A DNA stretch of 64,000 nucleotides from Dillenia suffruticosa (taxonomy: Eukaryota; Streptophyta; Magnoliopsida; Dilleniales; Dilleniaceae). The DNA lies in the NCBI GenBank assembly GCA_033439265.1, contig JAVTVX010000031.1:2465501-2529500 (forward strand), given 5' to 3'. Positions within the stretch are counted from its first letter, which is position 1. The number at the start of each line of letters is the position of its first letter. Position numbers and translations under genes: made by a program. Under the pieces are notes generated by a model. That model had not been told where the DNA came from. It saw nothing but the letters and a program-made list of their open reading frames with translations, and searched no databases. Positions 1 to 11,600 of this stretch are shown here, one piece after another.

Positions 1-1683
1 AGTGTTCAAAACTATGTAAAAATCTAATAATTTATGACATCCCAATTTACTAGAACTTTATGAATGTATCTATATCTTCATCTTTCTTTTGTGTAAGTTT
101 AGTTATTTTTCCTATTACAATATGCCAAAAAAACCTCTCTTTGAGAAAACTACATATTTCTTCAACCCTTAAAGCAAAGTTAGAGGCATCAAAGATGACA
201 TTGATTGGTTAAGGAAAGTGATGGGAGAAATTGGAAGCGTCCATTGTACCAAAAAATAATAATAATAACACTTGAAAAACACTAAAAATGAAAAGAACCT
301 ATTTGTAGTGTTAGAATATGCCTGAATTAATCCCAAAAATGGATTCAGGACACCAAAAACCTTAGGAATTGATCTGGTTGGCGAAGAAACCAGCTACAAA
401 GTGGCTGAACTGGATTGTCAAAGTTTGATTAACGGTTGAACCAAGCCTTTGAATCAGGAAGACTCGGGTGTGAACATGATGCGGCCGTTTGTGTCATGAA
501 AGGCCACGTAGCTGATGATGTGGTAAAAAAGTGGGTCAAGAGATCTGACTTGGCAATTAACATAGTAGTTGACATGGACCTCTGACATGGTAGCTAACGT
601 GGCAATATGGGGCCAAGTCTATGACGTGGCAGATGACGTGTTGATGGCTAGCCCAATAATTGGACAAGATTTGATGAGTTAGGATACGACACATGTCAAA
701 GACTTGAGATTGCAAATCGATATCATTTTATGTTTCTTCAACCTCTGGAATGCAACTTTTCAAAATAAATTTATAGTCTTTGAGCAGTACATAATGGCTG
801 ATGACTTGTTGTATTGTAGTCTTTTGACCACCGTTGTGAATGTCGTGTGACATAAATTAATATGTTATATAGTGATACTCTACCAGAGCTTTGGTTGATC
901 AATAAAAACACCAGAGACTAGGCTCTAATCACAAGTTGTGACAAGGAATTGGTTGTACGTGGAGCTTTAGGCGGTGCATTAAAGCACGTGCACGATGAGA
1001 TTGGCCCGAGATTTGTACAGCCGATAATGTAGAGCGTATCGAACACAATGATGTGCTCAGATTTTTGATCCAACAACATTGGCCTGGCGGCGTGTGTGAA
1101 GGCTATTTTGACCAGAAACTGAGATAGGTTGTGGGAAATAAAAGGTTTCGTATTTCTCTATATAAATCACACAATATAATTATATTGAGAGAGGAAAAAT
1201 GAGGGTTTTTGACATATAAGAGATATTTTTCTAACTCTTTTTGCAAAAAGGATTCTAATACAATGAAAAAAAAAAAGAAAGATACTATGAGAGAGAAAGT
1301 TTTCTACATTTTATTATGTATTTAATATATTGAACAAGAGAGATATTTATACAAATTAAGATATGTACATAAAATGAAAGAACTAAAGATAGCTAATCAA
1401 ATATTCTTCTAAATATATAATATGTCAACGTAGGATATGACTTCATTTTATCATGGAGGAAAAAGCCAAAGGGATCTTCATAAGATAAAGATGTCCTTTT
1501 GGTTTCAAAACATTAGAGCAGTGATAGAGAAGAAAAATGGGAAACTTAAACGAAAGCAATAGTATTGGATACGAAAGTAATAGGGTTAGATTGAAGGGGT
1601 TAGAGAAATGTGATTCTCAATGTTTAGAGGCACTATTTGACTATAATTAAAGTTTAAAGGGAGATTTGTATGTATTCTGAAAT
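1..1683. other. Spacer, no gene recognised
   Basis: No open reading frame of note or recognisable protein family is seen on either strand. The stretch around 480-700 repeats GTGGCA/GACGTGG-like words, a texture often seen in decayed LTR elements, but no paired LTRs or primer site were found. The second half is AT-rich. Confidence 0.5.
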
Positions 1684-2882
1684 GGGTTATTTTTTTAAAT
1701 ATTAGACTTTAGGATCAAAATTATAAAAATATTGACATTTTTATTTGTATCACAAAAATAGTAAAATTGAGTTCTTGAAAATTGATTATTTAAATCGATT
1801 TTCAGGAAATCAGCTTCAACTCCCTACATGTAATTTACCGAAAAATAGCCACAAAAAAATGTGTGAAGTCAATTGCTCAAAAATTGATTTTGAAGTCGAT
1901 TTCTCGACTTCATATAGATTTATAATTTCAAAACATAAATTAATCGTCCGTGGAATTTACTTTTTCCCTTTTTGGAAATTCTCGCAAGTTTGTTTGTTTG
2001 TTTGTTTTTTTAATACATGAAAAGAAAAACTAAGAAGTGAATTAATTATTTATTTTTCCATTGGTGAGAAAAATATTATATTTTATATAATTAATTTCAC
2101 AGAATTGTTCGTGCAGTAATTGGAGAGCTTGTTCATTTCACTGCTGTTCACTTGGGTAGGGTAATGAACATAGGTCATCATGCTCATCTTCAAGAAAACA
2201 AAACCTCAGCTTTTACAAAAGAGGTTTTCTGTTTGTTAGAGAGAGTGAGATCTGAAGTTGTAGAGTCCATTTTCAGTTGGAGAGTAGGCAAAGAATAAAG
2301 CACCCCATGTGTTCTGGAAACAAAACCTAACAAAACCCAGAGTGAGAATCGATGAATTTGAATAGAAAATGAATAAAAATTAAAAAATGTTTAACAAGCT
2401 CTGGAACAAACAGAACTAAGAAGACAGAGTAAAAGAAATGAAACTTTTTTGAGGAAGAAGACGGAAGTTTGTGGAACCCTAAATGGAAGTTTGATGGTGG
2501 GTTTGATTTAGTCTTCACCACTTAAGGAAGTGCATGTGAGAGAGAGAACAAGAAAGGGCATTTAATTAGAGAAAGAGAGTTCATTTTCGATAGGAGAGAA
2601 AGTGAGTAAATGAGATTTGAGGTTGATTCTTTGAAATTAATTTTCAAAAAATTGACTTGAAAGTTGATTTTTGAGAAATCGATTTTCAAGTCGATTTTCT
2701 TCACATAATTTTTTTTATTATTTTTGACAACTTTTAGGCATTGATTTAAAATTGATTTTTTTAAAATTGACTTTAAAAATCGATTTTCAGAATATTAATT
2801 TCACTATTTTCAACATTCGAATGAAAACATAAATATCTTTATAATTTTGATTTCTAAATCTCATATTTAAGGAAATAAACCA
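1684..2882. mobile_element. Degenerate foldback (long inverted repeat) element
   Basis: The left end, from GGGTTATTTTTTTAAATAT, pairs with the reverse complement of the right end, GGTTTATTTCCTTAAATAT. The similarity continues inward for roughly 200 bases and includes ATCAAAATTATAAA and AAATCGATTTTCA on both arms. The middle (about 2.0-2.6 kb) has only short antisense frames and no transposase. This layout fits a non-autonomous Mutator-like or foldback DNA transposon. No clean target-site duplication was found, so the ends are approximate. Confidence 0.5.
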
Positions 2883-3240
2883 ATCCCAAAATTGGGGGGA
2901 GATATTTGTGATTTTGGTCTTATTTAAAATGATAAAATATAAATAGAATTTTGAAAATACTTTGTTGAAGAAAATTTAAGAATTTTTAAAAATATGTGGT
3001 AAACTAAAAATATGGTAAATAGTAGCATTAATATTAGCTTTATATTGAGAGATTTTTTATTTTGTTTTTGAGGCAAAGCAAGGAAAAAAAATAAAAATAA
3101 AAATAAAAAGAAAGGGTGAAAACCTCATAGGTATTATTGAAATCTGTTTTTGAGAGACATACCCTGTCCCTTCTCGAGCCGGCCGCCGAAGACGGACGCC
3201 CTGGCACCGGTAACCCTCTCTCTCTCTCCCTGGAATTCAA

Positions 3241-3435
3241 CTCACTTCCAGAAAAAACTTGCCGGATTTTCTGCTTTGTTTTTCAATTAATTTATTAATC
3301 TTGCTGCTTAACTTTAAGCATAATCAATAGCTAATCTGCCCTTGGAGACAGGATGCATTCGTCGACTAAGGCCTTGAATTATTCTCCTCTCTCTCTCTCT
3401 CTCTCTCTCTCACTCACAATTACAATCCAAGCACA
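3241..3435 (+). promoter_or_regulatory. Leader region of the MRD1/RBM19-like gene
   Basis: This is the stretch directly upstream of the split start codon. It holds a (CT)n run at about 3385-3412, a common feature of plant 5' leaders. No clear TATA box can be fixed and the transcription start is unknown. Confidence 0.35.
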
Positions 3436-3448
3436 ATGTAAGTATCAA

Positions 3449-3499
<51 letters not shown>

Positions 3500-5613
3500 C
3501 ATTTAGAAGAGTTTTGAATGAAGTAACTGAGTAATGTTGACTCTGTAATTGGGTTTTAGGTCACGGATATGTGTGAAGAATCTACCAAAATACGTGGGAG
3601 AGGATCGTCTCAGAGAAGTCTTTTCTCAAAAAGGAGAAATCACTGATGCTAAGCTCATGCGCACCAAGTAATTTTCTCTTCATTCGTTATAAAAGAACTA
3701 GGCTTTTGGGTTTAATCAGAGGCTGTTGGCGTTAATTTGTTTCGGGTTCCTTTTGCAGAGAGGGAAAGAGTAGGCAATTCGCATTTATTGGGTTTCGAAC
3801 GGAGGAAGAAGCGCAAGAAGCGCTTAAGTATTTCAACAATTCTTATCTCGACACTTGTAGAATTACTTGTGAGGTCCGCCATTTCTATGTTCAAATCTTA
3901 ATTCCTGTTTTCTTTTTTTCATTGATGAATTTATTTATTATAATGAAATATGGGTTTATGTGCGTGCATTGAGGCGATTAGGTTTCCTTAGTTAATTCAA
4001 ATTTTGCTCAACTTGTTTTCCTGATTGAAGCCCATTGATTTATTCGAGAAACTTTTTAAAACAAAGTTGTAGCTTATTAAGATTTAAAGTTTATGAGCAA
4101 AGGAAAACCCAATCTATTGCCTTGTTCTTGGGTTTTATACGTGATGTGCTATCCATGAATTTTAACTATTGAATGCTATAGTGAAGTTTTAGCTTTTTTG
4201 ATGTGAGATTTTCTTTTGGCTTAACTTTGGCATGTATCGGATTCTTTTACATGACAAATACTGATTAATGGTCTAAATGGACAAGGCATGCACCTCGTGT
4301 TGCCTGGCTCAATCAAGTTTGTGCCTTTTGGCTTGATCAATCTATAGCCTTTTCACTTTGAGTCTGTGTTTTGCTTTTGACTAGCTTGTGCTTGCAAAAT
4401 TTGCATAGACTAATCAGTTACCCTAACCGTTATTTATAGGTTGCTCGGAAAATTGGGGATCCTGATGCTCCTCGCCCTTGGAGCAGGTATGCTTTGAAAA
4501 AAGTAGAAACAGCAACTGAGGAGGGGAAGAAATCAGCTTCTGGAAAGAGTTCCAATGTGAAAGGTTCCAAAGGAGAGAAGAAAATAATTAAAAAAGGTGA
4601 CGAGGACCATGATCCTCAGCTTGAAGAGTTTCTTCAGCTCATGGAATCACGTAGTAAGTCAAAAATGTGGGCTAATGACACATTGGAAGTTCCTTCGGGT
4701 GATCAACAGCGCAAAATCCAGAAGACATCAAATAAGCTGAAGGAAGATGCCAATGAGAAAGTTGATATGCAGTTCAAGCCTGATGAAAATAGATCCCTGG
4801 ATGGTAATATGGAACAGAGATCAGGCAATTTTCCTCGAGATGAAGTGATATCAGACATGGATTATTTCAAAAGCAGAGTAAAGAAGAATTGGTCAGACTC
4901 TGAAAGTGATGATGATAGTGAAGATAATCATTCTCCTGATCAAAGCCGTAAGGGTCCAGATGCTGAGAAAGTATGGTCTATGGGAAAAGATGATACCTGC
5001 ACTGGTGGTACTGCAGAAGAGAAGGTGAAAGAGGGCAGCCTCTCTGAGGGATTGGATGTAGAAATTACTGATTCTGAGGTTCCACCATCGAGTTTGAAAG
5101 ATGAAAAAGATGAATGTCTTGAGACTGGTCGCCTTTTTGTGCGTAATCTACCATATACTGCAACGTACTTATTCCATCCTTCTAGTGTTTTGCTTGTTTA
5201 TATTTTAACATGTTCAATCTAGACTCTGCTTGTAGTGTATCTTGCCTTTGCTAGCATTATGCTTAATATCTGATTGTTTCTGATTAATTTAATCTTTCTC
5301 ATTTAATCAGTGAGGATGAGCTGGAACAGCTATTTGGCAAATTTGGTGACATCTCACAGGTTCATATTGTTGTTGATAAGGAAACGAAACGGTCTAAAGG
5401 AATTGCTTATGTTCTCTATGCAATTCCTGAATCTGCTGCTAGGTACTATCACCAAATTAAAATTAGAACAGTCTTATTGACAGTCCATTTCAGATTTAAC
5501 ATCTATATGGGATAGACAAAACTGGAGATGCTATTCCTTTATTTACATTAGATTATTTGTCACTGCTTAAGGAAGACTATAAATTCGAGTGACTTTTCCT
5601 CCTCCTCCTCCTC

Positions 5614-5673
<60 letters not shown>

Positions 5674-8600
5674 CTCCAGGGCACTAGAAGAATTAGACAA
5701 GTCAATTTTTCAAGGGAGGTTACTGCATGTAATGGCAGCAAAGCAAAAGCATCCATCTGATGAGCAAGAGTGAGTAGCATTAAGATGTCTATGCTTCTTG
5801 ACCTTTCATGGTTGAATTGTTCTTTGCTGTTGCCTGTTTCAATAGTTTGTATACTCCCAATTTCGTAAATGCAATGAGGTGAGTTTTAATTACATTTTCT
5901 CTGTAGGACCAGTATACCTGTAAACCAGTCTGCAAAGACTTTCAAACAAAAGAGGGAGGAAGAGAGAAAAGCATCTGAGGCTAGTGGAAATACAAGGGCA
6001 TGGAACAGCTTGTTTATGCGTCAGGACACGGTAGATAAACCAAACTATGCACCTTCTTTTTGGCAAGCCTAGCGAAGCCATTTTTTTTTTTGGGGTAGTT
6101 ATTTCCCACCCTATTTTGGAGTCTCACTGACATAAGTGGTGTAAAATTTTCAGTTGTCATGATATTCAATTTGATATCCTGAGCCTTTTTGTTTTGAATA
6201 TCTAATAACCTGACTAAAATGTGCAAACCAGACATGCAACAGGGGAAGCTAAACAAGAAAAACACACACACATAGAAAAAGAGTTGTAGGATCTCATAGA
6301 TAGTTGATGCCATGTAAATAGGATCTCAAAGAGAATATATTCGATCTCATTGGATTTTTGTAAAACCAACTTGAAATTGTCAGTGTTACTCAAATGGTAT
6401 TGCTCCATAGATATAGTGAACAGAGAAAGAAGAATACTGGCAAGAAGGAGAATATTGCTGCATTTGATCTATTGCTTCCCCTTAATCTAGGATTTCTTAG
6501 GCTTTATAGTGCTCTAGCTACATACTTAAGCATGATCTAAAGAACCTTATCAAGGGGGATTACTAGAGTCTACAATCACTCAATTTGCTTTTGACCATTT
6601 TTCAGTTTTCCTAGAGTACACTTAAGTTTCTTGATTCCAACCGCATTTGGATTGTACTATATGTGCGGCTAAGCTGCTGGTCCCTTTCAAAGGTTGTTGA
6701 GGACAACTGGTAGCATTCCTATTTTGAAGGTGAGGACGGTTTTAAGTATATGAGAAAATTGAAATTCCTTTGTGATAACTAGAAAACTAGGAACCAGCAA
6801 ATTTTTTGGGATCTTAGAATAATAATGATGATTGGCGAACAACCAATCTTTTTGATAACTTAGATTATGAGAAGGGTCTTTCAAAGGCTTAGATTGGCTT
6901 TAGGGAATGCCTTAGGGATGACTTTGTGCATCTTTAATCCTTGGGAAGTGAAGACATTGAAAAGAAGGTGAATCAGATATCAAAATAATCACGCCATTAT
7001 TGGCTGCCATCTAGTCGATTTACATTGTATAATACAGTTGCTGTCTTCTTTGTGGACTTATGTACTTGACTTCGATGTAGAGTGTTAAGATTTTGAAATG
7101 AAGAGCTCACTGTTATTTCATCGAAATTTGAGAATTAAATTTTGTGCTTTCTGCCTTTTTTTAGAAATTAGATAGTTTTCTCTCTTGGTAATATTGTAAG
7201 GTATGTTGCATTAACAAGTCATAAACCGATGATAATGGCATGTGAACTAGTTGAGAGTGCCAGTTTTCCTCAAGCAACCATGACTCCTATCTAATAGTAA
7301 TTATACTATTGCTTTTCAATCATCTGGCAGATTGGGCAAGTTTGCACTTACTCTAGAAGTCTCCAAGAGAGTGATTTTTTTTCGTTATTATAATTTTTAA
7401 TATATTTATATTCCGTAACCATTATTCATATTTGCTTGTATTAGTAATGGATCATCACTAAAGATATTCAAGATGGCATTGCTTGGTGTATGTTACTTGT
7501 AGATGACATTGTATTGGTGAATAGTAGGCAAACCATGAATAAAATTAGAAAATAGAGGAATGCCATAAAATTGGAAGGTTTTAGAATTAGTTGAACCAAA
7601 AAATAGATAAAAGTAATGATTCAAGGACATGAAATGCAACTCTAGCATAAATAGTGATTTGAATAAGAGTGTTGTAAAGATTAAAGGATAAGAGGGGCCT
7701 AGGAGGGATAGTTTATGTGAGTTGGAATCTATTATTCAAAAGATGGAAATGTTGATGAAGATGCCACATGTAGGATTAGAGTAAAGTGGATGAAATGGAG
7801 AAATGCGTTGGGGTGTTATGGTACCATAAGACTCCACCCAAATTACAAGGTAAGTTATGACTGTAATACCATGAGCAATTATTTATCATATGGAGTGTTT
7901 GACTATCAAAAACCAGCATGTTTAGGAATGATTGTAGCGGAGCTGAGAATGTTAAAGTAAGTTTTATACAACTGTAATAATATGATCAATTATTGATCAT
8001 AGAGGGTGTTTGGCTATCAAAAACTAATATTTTTAGGGGATGAGTGTAGCGGATTTGAGAATATTAAGGTGAATGAGGGGAGTAACAAATAAAAAGTAGA
8101 ATTAGAAATGAGGATGTTAGACTAAAGTTTAGTCCGAATTGTAGACAAGATGAGAGAAAATGAATTAAAATGGTTTTTACATGTTCAAAAAGACAACTTA
8201 ATACTATTGTTGTAAGTGGTAGCATACAAGTTGAAAGCATACCAAGGACAAGAGGAATTCCATAGAAAATGCTAGAAGAGGTGATAAAAGATTAAGTAAC
8301 TTCTGGCCTGACTAGTGACCTTACTTTTCATAGAGTCAAATTGAAAAGGCGGATTCATATAACAAGCTCCAATTAAGTTGCCATTAAGGCTATTGAGTAG
8401 ATTTCTAACATTACTTTGACTCAATGCATCATTTGAGTATCAACAATGTACAACTCCAAATGTCTCCTAATGGAGTGCTCTAGGGTCTTTCATTTGTTGT
8501 TCATCCATTTGAGCATTCATTTCGAATTTTTATTTTTTTAGGTTGAATTTTAGTCTGGCAGCTGCTAATTTTTTTTGGCTGGCTTGGGGAGGGGGGAATA

Positions 8601-11600
8601 ACTGAACAATTTGTTGATTGCATTATTCTGTCGATAAATATGTTGTGTTCACCGGATGATCTTTTCTAACATTTGAACTCATCTAGTGATCTTCTAATGT
8701 TATTAGGTCGCCGAAAACATTTCTAGGAAATTTGGTATAAGCAAAGGTGCTTTTCTTGACCGAGAAGCAGATGATCTTGCTGTTCGTATTGCTCTAGGAG
8801 AAACTCAAGTGATTGCAGAGACAAAGAAAGCTCTTCATAATGCTGGAGTTAACATTGCTTCCTTGGAGGAACTTGCTTCTGGGAAATTGGATAGCATTAA
8901 AAGAAGCAACCATGTAATATTAGTCAAGAACTTGCCTTATGGTTCTTCAGAAGGCGAACTTGCTAAACTGTTTGGGAAGTTTGGGAGTCTGGACAAAGTT
9001 ATCCTCCCTCCAACCAAAACATTGGCCTTGGTACACATTCATGTTCTTTGTCACCTTTTTGTGGGATTTTTTTTTTTTTTTGACATTTCATACTTGCAGA
9101 CTTTAATATTGTTAAAATACAATATTGATAGTGCAGTTGTTTTGTTGCATCTAAAGGAATTCTCGTGGTTCTCTTCTGTCCTTTGAAACTGCAATAAGCT
9201 AGTTACCATATTTGGACTTAGAAAATGCTATTTGTATGGGGGAAGGATCAAGTACGTACAATATTGCATATATATAAATAGCCTTCTCTGAAGGAGTTGT
9301 TGCAACATGCATGAAAAAGTAATATTGAGCCATGTCTGATCGGTTATTATTCTAACATATGGTACTGGTGAACACCTAGCCAAAGTTAGCTAGTACTGCT
9401 TTTTTTGTGCGAAAGGTACATGTTTGGCTGGTGCAACTCCCATGATATTGCACCTTTAGTGGCAACCTTATGTTTTGTTCTGTTTTGTTTTTTTTTTTAA
9501 TTATATGTAAAAAAAAGGGTACTGCGAGACTTTCTTGCATGTTTTAGTCGTGAGAAGTTAATTTGCACCACAGTGATAAGGTCTGCAAAAATATATATTG
9601 TGATGACTTAATTCAACTTGCACCATGTGCATTTGGCAAATTTGGTGTGCTGTCCTTGCAATTTTATGGGAGCCTGTCACCTTTTCTCCTCATATCCTAG
9701 AGGACTTAAAGGGTATTCACTTCCTTTTTGTAGGTTCTGGTCATTCAGATTCTGAGAAAATTGTTAATTGTGGTTACAAAGTTTAGATTGTGAGAGGATT
9801 TCTTCATGATTGGGTTATTGAATCAGAAGTGGTCATCTCAGATCTGGTCAAATTAGAAGCAATCTTGTGTTTTGAGATTTACTCATTGTATTGAGTTTTG
9901 TTTATCTGGTCAAACAATAGGAGGGAAATTTATCCTTTAAAGGAGTTGGTTAATAGGATGTGCCGATATTGTTCCAGTGCAAGTTGAGTCTATTTTTCAG
10001 TGATTGCAAATTGGGGCCGGCTGTTTGGTGCAAAGTTTGACAAGAGTATGGAATCTTGCAGAAGTAGAATTTAGGCTTATATGATGGACTAGTGTCTGAA
10101 ATGATTGTAGCCTTTCTATGCTAAACAGCATATTCTTTGACCATCTGAGGTATTATGTGTTGATTTGGCCTTTTCTTTCACAGTTGTTAGAATGTTGGAG
10201 TTGGAGGCAAAAAAGAGATTCTTGGGGGCAGTGTGTCTGTAGTTAGAAGTACTAGGTGCTTGCCCTTAAGGTAATAGGTTCCTTGATTGCGTGGGTTGCT
10301 AGACGCCTCGCAAGATGCTCTTCCACGTGCAGTAAGGCACTTATTTGGGAAAAATAGAAAATACAAAGATAAGTGGGAAAAACAGGAATTAGCATTAGCA
10401 CAAATTTATATTTTTCTCAACAATAATGTGATGCCAAAAGTGTTCAAACATAGGATTATAAACCTCATTCTACTCATATCTTGAGCATATAACAAGGCAA
10501 AAATGAAATAAAAAAGAATAAAAAATAGAAGAAGACATAGTTAGAGAGGGAAAAATGCAATGAAATAAGGGGAAGAAGAATAAGAAGCGGCAGAAATGGG
10601 AAGCAATAATAGAAGTTAAAGCTCCATGTGAAAGAAAAACTGGACCAGAAGTGAAAACAGTCTGGAAAGGGGGAAATATAGGAAAAAAGCCTAGATAACA
10701 TACTTGTTTAAGCATGTTACTAACTTAGTGGCTTGTTGTCTTAAGTCCTCAGGCTCGATGAAGTGCTTGACTAGCCCTGTGGCTAATTGGAGGTCTTAGG
10801 CAAAACTGGGGTTTCTATCGCTGATGATTATAGGTTTCACTTTACCCAATGGGGTGTAGTTAACCACCTATTGCTAGTGGGTGCTCTGCGTGTCAGTAAT
10901 TCATCCCTTCAATAAAGCCCTTCAGGGAAGTGGCTTTCATGGCCTGTAAATTATCTTTAGATAGGATGATTGTGTCCAAAGATCAGATTGTTTGGCTGAG
11001 GTCCTTTGCTCATAATGCGTTTGAAATCTTGAGATTCTTATGGCATGGATCTTGGAAACTTGTTACTAATTTGGTCAGGTGCCATTATTATTGTTATTCT
11101 CATTATTGCTGTTGGTGCATATGGGAAAAGAAAAAAAAAATGACAGTCATGTGGTGGACACCCCGGTCTTGAGCCCTAGGCTTCTTGTCTAGGTTTCAAG
11201 GCTTTAGGGGAGTTGACCATATGTTCTCTTTGTTGAAGGTGAGAGTTAGTTGATTGTTCATGTTCGCATAACTGGTTTTGGAACCCCGAGTTCCATCTGA
11301 GTGCTTTTAGGTTTCTAAAGGGACAGTTTAATCAGTAATGATGCAACTAAGTTTCTTTGTATAAGATATTTGTAGGAGTCTCTTGCTTGAAGGAAAGTGA
11401 TAATATGGTCTGATTTTGACTCATACGGTATACTTATTTACTTTACATTCACTTTTGAAATTCATAGTTTAATGCTATGTCTTTATTGCATAATTGTATC
11501 TTGCCCTAACTTATGCGTGTTGCCATATATCTTTTTGTTTTTATTGTGTCAAGTTCATGTCTTGTATCTGCATCTCTTGTCCATGTAATGGCCTAGAGTT

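Noticed and set aside
3040..3240. A minus-strand 66-codon frame near the MRD1-like promoter
   Set aside because: The composition is biased by a GAGAGAG run and a short GC-rich patch. There is no family match, and it probably lies in upstream or leader sequence.
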